Source: VXPW01 sp965115815
GTDB lineage: Bacteria > Pseudomonadota > Alphaproteobacteria > TMED109
Assembly (NCBI GenBank): GCA_965115815.1
Contig: OZ220465.1
Location: 1,860,001-1,924,000, forward strand
Length of the DNA: 64,000 nucleotides
Reading direction: 5' to 3'
Under the pieces are notes generated by a model, which was given only the letters and a program-made list of their open reading frames with translations, did not search any database and was not told the DNA's origin. The position numbers were made by a program, and so were the translations under genes. This document shows positions 39,768-48,187 of this stretch, piece by piece. Positions within the stretch are counted from its first letter, which is position 1, and each line of letters starts with the position of its first letter.

Positions 39768-39906
39768 GCGTGCCCGACGCTATCTTGATGACCGTGTAGT
39801 CCGGGGGTCCGCGTCGCTTCACGCGGATGGTTCATGAGATGGTTCATGAATCGTGGCAAGGCCGCATCGGCCCCCTCAATCCCACCCCGATCCCGAATGC
39901 AACGAC

Positions 39907-40365
39907 ATGCCCTATCGCACTCGACGCCCCTATCCCTTCGTAAGTCTGGCCGCCGCAACGGTCATCGGCACGGCCGCCTTCGCTACGCCGATAGCTGCCC
40001 GGGCCGACAACGAAACGCCGCGGCGTTCGGGACCGCCGCCGCTCGTCTTTTCCGAGTTTCCGAACCAGTGCGCGCGCTGCCACAAGTCCGACGGACGCGG
40101 CGGACCGGCCTACGGCGGCTTTGCCGCCGACCTGCGCGCCACGCTGCTTGATCATGACGGCTTGGTCTACGTGATCACGGTGGGAATCCGCGACCGCGGC
40201 ATGCCCGAATTCAAGAGCACGATGTCGAAACGCGAGATCGAAGGCATCGCAACCTACATCGAGGAACATATCAAAGGCGTCTACTACGATGACGCCGGCA
40301 ACCGCATCACCGCCGAGGAAGCCGCCGACCTGCAGGGCTCGCGAAAAGCAGTCTCCGGAAACTAA
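39907..40365 (+). CDS. periplasmic c-type cytochrome (probable quinoprotein partner)
   Basis: A 152-residue protein with a signal peptide (residues 1-33, ending AARA). Haem c is bound by Cys55-Ala-Arg-Cys58-His59 (CARCH); the axial Met is probably Met99 in RDRGMPEF. The C-terminal helix carries EGIATYIEEHI. It is a class I, single-haem cytochrome like those that take electrons from PQQ dehydrogenases (XoxG-type role). The ATG at 39907 was chosen because the signal peptide begins there; an upstream in-frame start at 39853 would bury it. It lies 183 bases downstream of the dehydrogenase. Confidence 0.88.
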   Translation: MPYRTRRPYPFVSLAAATVIGTAAFATPIAARADNETPRRSGPPPLVFSEFPNQCARCHKSDGRGGPAYGGFAADLRATLLDHDGLVYVITVGIRDRGMPEFKSTMSKREIEGIATYIEEHIKGVYYDDAGNRITAEEAADLQGSRKAVSGN

Positions 40366-41232
40366 CCCGAAGAACCCTCTGATCTCAGCGGCAGGATCAC
40401 GACAAGGAGTATCTGCTCACCCCTCCGTAGGGGCGGGTTCGGCGTTGTACCTCCTGATCGTGTCGGCGGCGGTTTCGGCGCGTGCGATCGGGATGGCGGC
40501 GAGTGGATGGCAGCCGAGTGCGGCCATGGAGGTGAGATCGATGGAGATTCGGCACCAAGCCTCGGCGTGGAGCCGGATTCGGAAGCATCCGGAGACCCTT
40601 GGATCGTGCCCTTGGCCCGCCGGATGTTCGGCTCGCCGGTGTGGTGCGTGAAGCGGAACGCAGGACGGACTCTTCGCGCCGTGCGAGACGCTCATGGAGG
40701 TGGTGTGCGTCGGACTTCGCGATCGGTCCGCGTTTTCCTGTTCGGGCGGGGCGGGATTTCTGTCCGTTCCTTCACCCCCTCGTCCAAGTCAGGAGGGTCC
40801 GGTATCGCGGGAGGACGCTGCGGCGTTCGGGTTCGGTCCGTGACTGGGCCGTGCCGGGTGGATCCGGTGGCCGGTCTCGCGCAGCAGGTGCGTCATCCAT
40901 CATGCATGCCAGCGGTAGCCGTGGGAGTCGACAAGGAAGGTCCGATCCCTGAGCAGGTGGGACCCGCACCGCAGTCAAGGGCATTCGGATACGTTTTTCT
41001 GGCGTTCGGATAAAACAGCCCTCGCGCTTCGGGTTTTTGCCCGATGCCGGGGCCGGTCTGGTGGCCGGTGTCCGTGTCAGGCGGCGGCCCGGTTCTGCCA
41101 CTTGCTCCTGGGTGGTCTCGACTGCCGTACGGAACTGCGCCTTGGCCTTTCGCGCGGGATGCAGTGCGAGAGGCCGGACAGGACCCGCCGGACGGAGCGG
41201 GCGATCTTGGCGCTCGGCGCGAGGAACAGGGC
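40366..41232. other. region between cytochrome and DUF4338-IS4 gene, includes the 3' tail of the IS frame
   Basis: The first about 600 bases hold nothing recognisable. From 41232 down to about 41080 the transposase frame stays open beyond its TAG for about 50 codons, ending in an Arg/Lys-rich tail (PRSKWQNRAAA) that looks like the natural C-terminus of IS4-type transposases. The IS left end is probably near 40990-41040. Confidence 0.5.
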
Positions 41233-43293
41233 CTAGATCTCCTGGCCGCCGAGGCGCAGGCCGTTGCGGAAGTGGGTGCGCAGGGCCGGCCAGCCGTCGC
41301 TGTCGTCGAGATCGTGGTCGCAGCGGTCCGCGAACTGGCGGGCGAGGGTGAGGAGGATAAAGGCGGCGTAGAGCTCCTGTCGGACGCCCCGCATGGACCG
41401 GGCGTGGAAGGCCTCGATCAGGAACTTCCCGGTCTTGTACCGTTCCTCCACGCCCCATCGAGCAGGATCGAGATCCGAGAGTGCGGCGATGGGGTAGCGG
41501 CGGCCGTCGAGCAAGGAGGTCGCGATGCAGGATTCCGTGTCGGCGTGCCGGTACCGGACGAGCCGGACGCGCAGGGTCCTCGAGCGCAACACGGTGTCGT
41601 CCCCGGGTGCATCAAGGGTGAGGGTCCGGTCGACCTCGCCGGAGGCGAGGAAGGCGTCGAACCCGGGGTGGGCACCGTTCCGGATGCGGAACACGAAGTT
41701 CCGTTTGCGCTCCCGGTGGGCAAGAGCCAGGGCGAAGGAGTAGTAGCTGTGGTCGTAGACGATGACGTCGCCTTCGGCAGCATGGCCGAGGTGCACGAGG
41801 GCAGCGGCCGGCTCGTTCTCGTGGTCGAACAGGTCGAAGTCGACCGGAATGCGGTCATGGAGCCGGTAGAGTGCGCTGATCATGCCCTGGGGATCGCGGG
41901 TGCCGTCGATGATGCGGTAGCCGTACTGCGCGAGTTCCCTGGGTAGGGTGATCTTCGAGCTGCCGACAGCAAGGATCCTGTGGCCCATCCAGAGCGTGCC
42001 TTCGGGACCGTGGGCGAGGAGCTCCGCATGCAGGCGCTTGAACGCGGCCTCGTCGAGCTTCTCCCGCGCCGCGCAGGCCGTCGACGCCGCCGGAGGCTCC
42101 GCCTGCGGCAGGGCGAGGCCCGCGGCCGCGCACTGCTCCCAGAGCTCGCTGAGCGTGGTCCCGTAGCCCTGCCCGCGCGGCGCGGCGACGAGGCGGAGCA
42201 CGAACAACATGATCAGCAGGCTGTTGAAGACACGCCGGCGCCTCTGCCAGCGCGCGTCCTCGCGTTCCGCAATCGCGGCGGCGGCCGCGACGAGCGCCTC
42301 CCAGCGTTTCGAGCACCGGCGGTCGGCGGCGGCCGACCGTCCCCGCTCGGCGGCGGCCGACCGTCCCCGCTCGGCCCGCGTCGCAGGCGTGCGCCGCGCC
42401 GCGCCGCGCTCCGAGCGCAGGATCGCGCGGGCCCCCTCGCAGAGCGGCAGCACGTAGACTCCCTTGCGCGACTTGCCCCGACCCGCGGTGTCCCCGATGC
42501 GCTCCCAGTTGGCCGCACGGTAGCACGAGGCCCGGAACCGGGTCTCGTCGACGAAGGTCTCGATGAGGACGGGACGCCAGCCGTGGAGGCGTTCCCAGTC
42601 GTCGGCGAGGCGGCGCGTCGCCAGAGCCAGGGCCGAGGACGCCAGGTTCTTCGAGACGACCCAGGGGAACACGAGGTACCGTGAATTGACCGTCATCCGG
42701 TGGCGGTTGCGGTCGCGCCTGCGGTCCGTCCATCCGATCCAGCGGTCTCGGCACGGAAGCGTCTTCGTCACCGCCTCGAACAGGATGCAACCCAGCCGAC
42801 GCCCCTGCCGATCGGTCACGAAGTAGCGGACATGCGCCCCGAAAGGGCGCTTGTAGCCGAGGTAGTGGTGCCGGTCGACGAAGGCGTTCCACAGCTGCCG
42901 CCCCTCGGTGTCGGGGACCGGCTCGACGCGAAGCGGGCGCAGTTCCGACAGCGGAGCCACGATCTCCGGCTGCGGGTCGGAGGCCGAGGTCCAGACCGGG
43001 GCAGCGGCCATGTCGCGGACGTGATCCTCGCGCACGGGCGGCAACGTCAGGATGCCGTGGCGCTCCAAGGTCTCCAGCATCCCGAGGCAGGCCCCGACCC
43101 TGTAGCCGCCCTTCGCCGTCGTCCAGTGAAGGTGCTCGCAGAGGGTCTTCGCCAGCTCGTTGCGGCTGCAGTGGGAAAACCGACCCACGGTCTCCCGGAC
43201 CTCCGCGATCTGCTGGCGGGTCAGGCGGCGGCCCGAGAAGGTGGTCGACTTCAGGCCGGCGATTCGCGGGTCCATAAGGGATTTCCGCATCAT
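41233..43293 (-). CDS. fusion of DUF4338 (DruA-like) domain and IS4-type transposase
   Basis: A 686-residue protein. Residues about 1-290 are DUF4338, the domain of Druantia protein DruA: WNAFVDRHHYLGYKRPFGAHVRYFV, of which HYLGY and the later YLVFPWVVSKNLASSAL, WRPVLIETFVD and FRASCYRAANW are the hallmarks. A low-complexity linker with a duplicated RGRSAAAE unit (about 300-325) leads to an IS4-family DDE transposase (about 330-686): VFNSLLIMLFVLRLVA, SKITLPRELAQYGYRIIDGT, then DVIVYDHSYYSFALA, and EERYKTGKFLIEAFHARSMRGVRQELYAAFILLTLARQ, which holds the catalytic Glu (YKTG-type signature). A TAG ends the frame about 50 codons before its apparent natural end, so the protein may be slightly truncated. 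It lies between the quinoprotein cytochrome and its carrier, in the middle of an otherwise functional set. Confidence 0.85.
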   Translation of the reverse strand: MMRKSLMDPRIAGLKSTTFSGRRLTRQQIAEVRETVGRFSHCSRNELAKTLCEHLHWTTAKGGYRVGACLGMLETLERHGILTLPPVREDHVRDMAAAPVWTSASDPQPEIVAPLSELRPLRVEPVPDTEGRQLWNAFVDRHHYLGYKRPFGAHVRYFVTDRQGRRLGCILFEAVTKTLPCRDRWIGWTDRRRDRNRHRMTVNSRYLVFPWVVSKNLASSALALATRRLADDWERLHGWRPVLIETFVDETRFRASCYRAANWERIGDTAGRGKSRKGVYVLPLCEGARAILRSERGAARRTPATRAERGRSAAAERGRSAAADRRCSKRWEALVAAAAAIAEREDARWQRRRRVFNSLLIMLFVLRLVAAPRGQGYGTTLSELWEQCAAAGLALPQAEPPAASTACAAREKLDEAAFKRLHAELLAHGPEGTLWMGHRILAVGSSKITLPRELAQYGYRIIDGTRDPQGMISALYRLHDRIPVDFDLFDHENEPAAALVHLGHAAEGDVIVYDHSYYSFALALAHRERKRNFVFRIRNGAHPGFDAFLASGEVDRTLTLDAPGDDTVLRSRTLRVRLVRYRHADTESCIATSLLDGRRYPIAALSDLDPARWGVEERYKTGKFLIEAFHARSMRGVRQELYAAFILLTLARQFADRCDHDLDDSDGWPALRTHFRNGLRLGGQEI
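42323..42370. repeat. two perfect tandem 24-bp units in the DUF4338-IS4 linker
   Basis: The unit TCGGCGGCGGCCGACCGTCC plus CCGC occurs twice head to tail, encoding RGRSAAAE-type repeats on the minus strand. It marks the hinge between the DUF4338 and transposase halves and keeps the frame. Confidence 0.8.
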
Positions 43294-43505
43294 CGAATCA
43301 AGAACATCATGCGCATCCGCGGGTGCTTGTCAGACGACGGGTGGACAAAAACAGCCGCATATCGGAAGTCATTCTCGCTCACGATCTTGCCGGTACGGGA
43401 ACCCCCCCCGTCACATCGAGGCGCAGATCCGAATGCCCTCGGCGCGCTGCTTTCACCCAGGAGGCCGGCGACCTATCGGCAACCAAGGTACCGGACCGTG
43501 GACGG

Positions 43506-43925
43506 TCAGCGTTCGGCTTCTGCCCGACGGGCGGCGCGAACCTGTGCGGGCGTCATGATGGCCTCCAGTCGGCGTTTCCACGGCACCAGATACTCCTCGC
43601 CCTCGGCGATGGCCCGGCTAATCCACGCGTGCGCTTCGAGATTGTCGTGGTGCTGGCCCCGGCCGGCCTGCAGGTGGATCATCTTGAACAGCATTCTGCC
43701 GCCGAGAAAGCCGGCCGCCCGGGCGCGCGACGCCCACAGGTAGGCTTCGCTGTAGTCTCCGGACTTGCGAGCCGAGTCGTAGGCCTCGCGTCCGATCATG
43801 TACATCGCGTGGACATCGCCGTTCTCGGCCTTGCACAGGTTGCCTTCCGGACCGTTCGGGCAACCTGCAGCATGGAGCGGATTGGCACCCACGAAGAGCG
43901 CGAACAAGGAAGCTGCCAGCTTCAT
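43506..43925 (-). CDS. small exported SEL1-like repeat protein
   Basis: A 139-residue protein with a signal peptide (MKLAASLFALFVGANPLHA). The mature part shows one or two SEL1/TPR-like helical pairs: AENGDVHAMYMIGREAYDSARKSGDYSEAYLWASRARAAGF, of which the AxYxxGxxY and AxxWxxxAxxxG spacing is typical, and again NLEAHAWISRAIAEG. Two cysteines near the mature N-terminus (CPNGPEGNLC) may form a disulfide. ATG 43925 follows AGGAAAGG. The role is unknown; SEL1 proteins often scaffold protein complexes. It lies in the same orientation as the Rap1a-like gene and the SoxYZ-like gene upstream. Confidence 0.8.
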   Translation of the reverse strand: MKLAASLFALFVGANPLHAAGCPNGPEGNLCKAENGDVHAMYMIGREAYDSARKSGDYSEAYLWASRARAAGFLGGRMLFKMIHLQAGRGQHHDNLEAHAWISRAIAEGEEYLVPWKRRLEAIMTPAQVRAARRAEAER

Positions 43926-44019
43926 CTCGACCCCTTTCCTGCTTGTGTTCGGTCCTGCTGAGCGGATGCCGGACGGCCCGCCGACCGGACGGCGGACCGA
44001 TCTCCGTGCGGTCAGCACC

Positions 44020-44463
44020 TCAGGACTCCCGGCACGGGGCGCTCAGTTCGATCGTTTTCACGAAGGCCACCGCCGCCGGCTCCCGCATCAGCGCAGGTCG
44101 ACGGGCAACCCGGTTCACGAAGGTTGCCGACAGGTTTCCCAGATCCTCGGGAAGGGTCACGCAGCGCCACTGCGGTGCCCCGTTCACCAAGAGCTCTCCC
44201 GCCTTGAACAGGGCGGCGACGGTGCCGACGACAGCGCGGCACTGGACGATCAGCATCCAGCGGTAGAACTGTTCGCCGACCACGTCCTCGAAGCCCTCGA
44301 CTTCCTGACCGCAGGCAAACTTGAGATCGGAACCGGTTTCGACAGGATCGATCGGACCGTGCGGCGGCGACCCGCCCGCAGCCCCGGCAGAACCGATCCC
44401 CAGACCTGTGGAAAGCCCCAGCACGGCGATTGACACAGCAACCCCCCGGATCCCCTTCCGCAT
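44020..44463 (-). CDS. exported Rap1a/Tai-like protein
   Basis: A 147-residue protein with a signal peptide (about residues 1-29). The mature part has ACGQEVEGF, then WMLIVQCRAVVGTVAAL, WRCVTLPEDLGNLSATFVNRV, and an end LMREPAAVAFVKTIELSAPC. The spacing of the cysteines, the CxxxxxxxxLxxxFVxxV helix and the AxxxVxxAxxxxxPC ending resemble the Rap1a/Tai fold, found in periplasmic immunity proteins of type VI secretion and in many orphan proteins. No effector gene is nearby, so an immunity role is not supported by context. Confidence 0.65.
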   Translation of the reverse strand: MRKGIRGVAVSIAVLGLSTGLGIGSAGAAGGSPPHGPIDPVETGSDLKFACGQEVEGFEDVVGEQFYRWMLIVQCRAVVGTVAALFKAGELLVNGAPQWRCVTLPEDLGNLSATFVNRVARRPALMREPAAVAFVKTIELSAPCRES

Positions 44464-44489
44464 GGCAACAAGCCTCCCTGGTAGTGGTC

Positions 44490-44515
44490 ATCAGTGGTAC
44501 GTATCAGTGGTACGT
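44490..44515. repeat. two perfect tandem copies of a 13-bp unit upstream of the Rap1a-like gene
   Basis: ATCAGTGGTACGT occurs twice head to tail, 27 to 52 bases upstream of the Rap1a-like start codon on the minus strand. The spacing and place would fit an operator, but a simple duplication is equally possible. Confidence 0.5.
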
Positions 44516-44604
44516 GTGGATCTTCGCTGCCGTCTGCATCGCCATCAGGTCCGGAAGCGGGCGCCAGCGAGGCCGATTGCGATCGACGGACCCAGACCGG
44601 CCTT

Positions 44605-45402
44605 CTAGCCACGTTCATCCGAACCCGGACGCGATGGCTCCAAGAGGTTGAATGTCAGCCCTCGGGAATCGGACGCCGTTACCCGGACCGTCTGCAGACG
44701 GTCGGGCAGGTCGAAATAGAAATTCGGGTTGGCGGAAAGCGCTGCCGAGGTCACCAGGTCCGCAATCGGACCGGACGTATCGCCCAAGGCTACCGTTTCG
44801 ACAAAATAGGCAGGGATCACCTCTCCTTGTGCATCCGCTACCAGGCCGGTGTCCATGGGGTGCGTGATGCGCACCTTGAGCCGTGTCGTGCGGTGGGGCC
44901 GTCGATAGCGCTTCATGGCGATCGTGCCGAGCGGCTTCTCGGCGCTGCCACCGCCAGCGGCCGTGCACCCGCCCGGGTTCTGCACTTCGACCCGGACGCT
45001 GGCGACATGCCACACCCCTTGCGCATCGCGCGCTGCGGCCCGGACCGGCGTCGTCCGTTCCAAGCGGACGTTCATGCCGACCGACCGAAGGGTTCGCCGC
45101 GGGAACAGCCGGGCAGCGGTCTGGATCGGGTTATTTTCGGCGACGATCACCACTTCTTCCGCGGGCTGGATGCGGTCGGACAACTCGACGACCAACGGAA
45201 CGCTGAAGGCATCCTCGACCGTACGGGGAATGATGAGACGGACCTGATAGTCGTACTTGACAGGTCCGTCCCCGAGCAGTTCCCGCTGCATGTCCGCCCA
45301 CCATGCCGAGCGCATCGGGTCGTAGTCTCCGGCCTGCGGCGCAGCAGCAGCCATCAGAAGAACGGTGCAGGACATCAGGAAGGCAAGACCGGGTCGACGC
45401 AT
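44605..45402 (-). CDS. quinoprotein-associated SoxYZ-like carrier protein
   Basis: A 265-residue exported protein that fuses a SoxY-like and a SoxZ-like domain. Signal peptide: about residues 5-25. The SoxY-like part has DAFSVPLVVELSD and the conserved Cys146 in NPGGCTAAGGG, equivalent to the sulfur-carrier Cys of SoxY. The SoxZ-like part (about 165-265) has LKVRITHPMDTGL, EVIPAYFVETV, SANPNFYFDLP and VRVTASDSRG. This two-domain carrier is repeatedly found beside PQQ-dependent dehydrogenases, and here the dehydrogenase lies about 5 kb away on the opposite strand, with the DUF4338-IS4 element in between. ATG 45402 was chosen as it starts the signal peptide. Confidence 0.88.
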   Translation of the reverse strand: MRRPGLAFLMSCTVLLMAAAAPQAGDYDPMRSAWWADMQRELLGDGPVKYDYQVRLIIPRTVEDAFSVPLVVELSDRIQPAEEVVIVAENNPIQTAARLFPRRTLRSVGMNVRLERTTPVRAAARDAQGVWHVASVRVEVQNPGGCTAAGGGSAEKPLGTIAMKRYRRPHRTTRLKVRITHPMDTGLVADAQGEVIPAYFVETVALGDTSGPIADLVTSAALSANPNFYFDLPDRLQTVRVTASDSRGLTFNLLEPSRPGSDERG

Positions 45403-45789
45403 GGGGCGCACTCCAATGCTGGCACGGGGCTCCACCCTACCAAAAGCCGGATGTGCGGAACAGTCCGGTCCACGGACGCCGTTCTGCGTGCCCTTCGACT
45501 GCGGCGCCCGAGCCTGGCCTCCACCTGGTATCGCTCCCCCGGCGAGTACGAAAGCGGCTGGGCAGGCACGGACCGCACGGAGCTTCCGGTCGGGACGCGG
45601 CGCCGCGCGCCGGCCCGGCCGACTCTCTCCGCGTCGACCGTGCCGGGAATGATCCGGTATCGTGCCGGCCCGTCGGCTCGCGCACTGCGCCGCTGAGGCC
45701 GACGGGCCGCCGCTGCACCGCGTTCGCGGGCAGCGACGGCGGGGCCGGAAACGGCGGCGGTGCAGCGGGTGTGCGAAGGGCCGGAAGCC
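45403..45789. other. divergent intergenic region
   Basis: About 390 bases between the SoxYZ-like and DUF2007 genes, which diverge. Promoters of both must be here. No specific element could be assigned. Confidence 0.4.
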
Positions 45790-46032
45790 ATGCAGGAGAT
45801 CTTGCGCACCAACGACGTGGTGCGCCTCGAGTACCTCCGCGCCCTCCTTCGAGAGGAAGGCGTCGAGACATTCGTATTTGACGATCACATGAGCATTACG
45901 GAGGGGAGCATCGGCATTCTCCCGCGGCGCCTGATGGTGGCCGAACCGGACCTCGACCGAGCCCGGTCGGTGTTGCGGGCGGCCGGCGACTCCACCGGCC
46001 CGGCTGGGGGGCGCACCGGACGGAACGGGTGA
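45790..46032 (+). CDS. DUF2007 family small protein
   Basis: An 80-residue protein with the DUF2007 core: EILRTNDVVRLEYLRALLREEGVETFVFDDHM, then GILPRRLMVAEPDLDRARSVL. Members are often called putative signal-transducing proteins, with a role in PII-like signalling suspected. Its stop overlaps the start of the S49 peptidase gene. It heads the alphaproteobacterial block that leads to glyQ-glyS-ppdK. Confidence 0.85.
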   Translation: MQEILRTNDVVRLEYLRALLREEGVETFVFDDHMSITEGSIGILPRRLMVAEPDLDRARSVLRAAGDSTGPAGGRTGRNG

Positions 46033-46895
46033 TGGACGGATCGGATTCCCTGCGGTACGTTCGGCGGATGCCGGCCTCGCTTCCCTTTGTCCGCCGAGTT
46101 CCGAACGTCCCGCTGGTACGGATCGCCGGTGTGGTCGGCATGCGCCCCCGTCCCGTCGGTCCGGAGGCGGTGACCGCCGTCGGTATGCTTCCCGTGCTCC
46201 GACGCGCCTTCTCGGTCCGGAAGGCGAAGGCCGTTGCCCTGTCGATCAACTCGCCGGGCGGCGCCCCGGTGCAGTGCGATCGGATCGCCCGGGAAATCCG
46301 GTACCTTGCCGTCAAGCACGATCTGCCGGTGCTCGCTTTCGTCGAGGACATTGCGGCATCCGGGGGGTACTGGCTGGCCTGCACGGCGGACGAGATCTTT
46401 GCCGGGTCGTCCTCGATCGTGGGAAGCATCGGCGTGATCAATGCCAGTTTCGGGTTTCCCCGGCTGCTCGAGCGTTTCGGCATCGAGCGCCGGATCTACG
46501 CCGAGGGCCGCCACAAGGGCATGATGGATCCGTTCTCGCCGGTGAGCGAGGCCGACGCTGCGGTGCTGCAGACCGTGCTGAAGGACATTCAGGCGGACTT
46601 TCGGCGACATGTGGAAGAACGCCGTGGGGCCCGCCTGCAACCCGACCCGGACCGGATCTTCAGTGCGGCCGTCTGGAGCGGCCGTAGGGCCTTGGAGCTC
46701 GGACTGGTGGACGGGCTGGGCGATGCCGGAACGGTGCTACGGGAACGATTCGGCGAACAGGTCCGGATCCGAGATTTCACTCCGAAGCGCCGCTGGTTCC
46801 GATCTCCGCTCGGTGCGCACGGCGGCGCGCAGTCGGTCGCCGGACTGCTCGAGGCCTTGGAGGAGCGGGCCCTCTATGCACGGTACGGCCTGTAG
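46032..46895 (+). CDS. S49 family serine peptidase (SppA-like)
   Basis: A 287-residue short form of the signal-peptide peptidase family. The nucleophile is Ser110 in EDIAASGGYW, the general base Lys162 in EGRHKGMMDPF, in the Ser-Lys dyad arrangement of SppA. SINSPGGAP (residues 71-79) is the oxyanion-region loop. There is no clear N-terminal membrane segment, unlike long SppA, so it may act in the cytoplasm or peripherally at the membrane. ATG 46032 overlaps the DUF2007 stop (GTG 46029 is an alternative). Sits in the DUF2007 - S49 - glyQ order common in alphaproteobacteria. Confidence 0.88.
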   Translation: MDGSDSLRYVRRMPASLPFVRRVPNVPLVRIAGVVGMRPRPVGPEAVTAVGMLPVLRRAFSVRKAKAVALSINSPGGAPVQCDRIAREIRYLAVKHDLPVLAFVEDIAASGGYWLACTADEIFAGSSSIVGSIGVINASFGFPRLLERFGIERRIYAEGRHKGMMDPFSPVSEADAAVLQTVLKDIQADFRRHVEERRGARLQPDPDRIFSAAVWSGRRALELGLVDGLGDAGTVLRERFGEQVRIRDFTPKRRWFRSPLGAHGGAQSVAGLLEALEERALYARYGL

Positions 46896-46949
46896 CATGA
46901 CGCGACGGCATCCCTCGGCCCGTTCGGCGCGGTCCCCGGGAAGCTGATC

Positions 46950-47228
46950 GTGGGGCTGTTCAGCCTGCCCAAGCTGCTGCTGCTCGCGCTCCTGCTGCTG
47001 ATCGTGTGGTACGGGTTCCGGCTGTTCGAGCGCCGTTCCGCTGTCGCTCGCCGCAAGGAGATCGAACGGGCCGCCGAAGCGGCCGTCGATCGGGGCGTGA
47101 GGAAGCGAAGGGCGGCGCAGCGTGCGGCCAGCGTCGAAACGACCGAGTGCGCCGTCTGCGGCAGCTTCGTCTCCCGCGATACTCCTGCAGCCTGCCCGCG
47201 GAGCGACTGTCCTCACCCGCGGGGCTGA
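46950..47228 (+). CDS. small membrane-anchored protein with Cys motif
   Basis: A 92-residue protein from GTG 46950: one N-terminal membrane helix (LFSLPKLLLLALLLLIVWYG), a basic stretch (RRSAVARRKEIERAAE), and a C-terminal CAVCGSFV ... CPRSDCP segment that could hold a metal ion. Similar short proteins sit between the S49 peptidase and glyQ in alphaproteobacteria. Function unknown. Confidence 0.75.
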   Translation: MGLFSLPKLLLLALLLLIVWYGFRLFERRSAVARRKEIERAAEAAVDRGVRKRRAAQRAASVETTECAVCGSFVSRDTPAACPRSDCPHPRG

Positions 47229-47299
47229 CCTGCGGCTTGACCGCGGGCGGATGGCCTCCGTAGGTTGCGTCTCGCTCGTCGCCCTTCGGGGATGCCTCC

Positions 47300-48187
47300 G
47301 TGCTGACACGTGACACCTCGTTCCAGGGCCTGATCGCATCGCTGCAGGGGTACTGGGCGGCCGAGGGCTGCGTCGTCCTGCAGCCGCTCGACATGGAAGT
47401 CGGGGCCGGCACGTTTCATCCGGCGACGACTCTGCGGGCACTGGGTCCGGATCCTTGGAAGGCCGTGTACGTGCAGCCCTGCCGGCGCCCGGCGGACGGT
47501 CGCTACGGTGAGAATCCGAACCGGCTGCAGCACTACTATCAGCTGCAGGTCGTGCTGAAACCGTCGCCGATCGACATGCAGGAGCGGTACCTGGGAAGCC
47601 TCGCGGCCCTGGGAATCGATCCCCGGATCCACGACATCCGATTCGTCGAGGACGACTGGGAAAGCCCGACCCTCGGCGCCTGGGGGCTCGGCTGGGAAGT
47701 CTGGTGCGACGGGATGGAAGTGACGCAATACACCTATTTTCAGCAGGTGGGCGGCCTCGATTGCCGCCCGGTCACCGGCGAGATCACGTACGGCATGGAA
47801 CGCCTTGCCATGTACGTGCAGGGCGTCGACGACGTCTACGCCCTGCGCTGGAATCCGGACGGTGTGACCTACGGGGACGTGTTTCGGGAGAACGAACGAC
47901 AGCAGTCCGCCTACAACTTCGAATCGGTCGACCCGAAGAAGCTGAGCCGCCGCTTCGACGATGCCGAGGAAGAATGCCGGGCGCTGCTGGCTACCGGCCT
48001 GACTCTCCCGGCCTACGAACAGTGCGTCCGCGCCTCCCACACGTTCAATCAGCTGGACGCGCGCGGCGCCATCGGCGTGGCCGTCCGGGCCGGCTACATC
48101 CTGCGCGTGCGGGCCCTGGCGTCGGCCTGCTGCGAGCAATGGATGCAGGCGGGGTCCCGGGACCGGCCGGATCCTCCGGATGCCTGA
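47300..48187 (+). CDS. glyQ: glycyl-tRNA synthetase alpha subunit
   Basis: Catalytic subunit of the heterotetrameric (alpha2 beta2) GlyRS. The 295-residue protein has the family text FQGLIASLQGYWAAEGCVVLQPLDMEVGAGTFHPATTLRALGP, with the class II motifs in RPADGRYGENPNRLQHYYQ and EITYGMERLAMYVQG. GTG 47300 is used as start. The stop overlaps the glyS start by eight bases, so the two subunits are coupled in translation. Confidence 0.97.
   Translation: MLTRDTSFQGLIASLQGYWAAEGCVVLQPLDMEVGAGTFHPATTLRALGPDPWKAVYVQPCRRPADGRYGENPNRLQHYYQLQVVLKPSPIDMQERYLGSLAALGIDPRIHDIRFVEDDWESPTLGAWGLGWEVWCDGMEVTQYTYFQQVGGLDCRPVTGEITYGMERLAMYVQGVDDVYALRWNPDGVTYGDVFRENERQQSAYNFESVDPKKLSRRFDDAEEECRALLATGLTLPAYEQCVRASHTFNQLDARGAIGVAVRAGYILRVRALASACCEQWMQAGSRDRPDPPDA

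Noticed and set aside
41233..43293. complete Druantia defence system
   Set aside because: Only a DruA-like domain is present and it is fused to a transposase; no DruE-type helicase or other Druantia gene is in the window.
44020..44463. toxin-immunity locus around the Rap1a/Tai-like gene
   Set aside because: No effector or secretion gene is present nearby, and neighbours are quinoprotein-related or SEL1-like.
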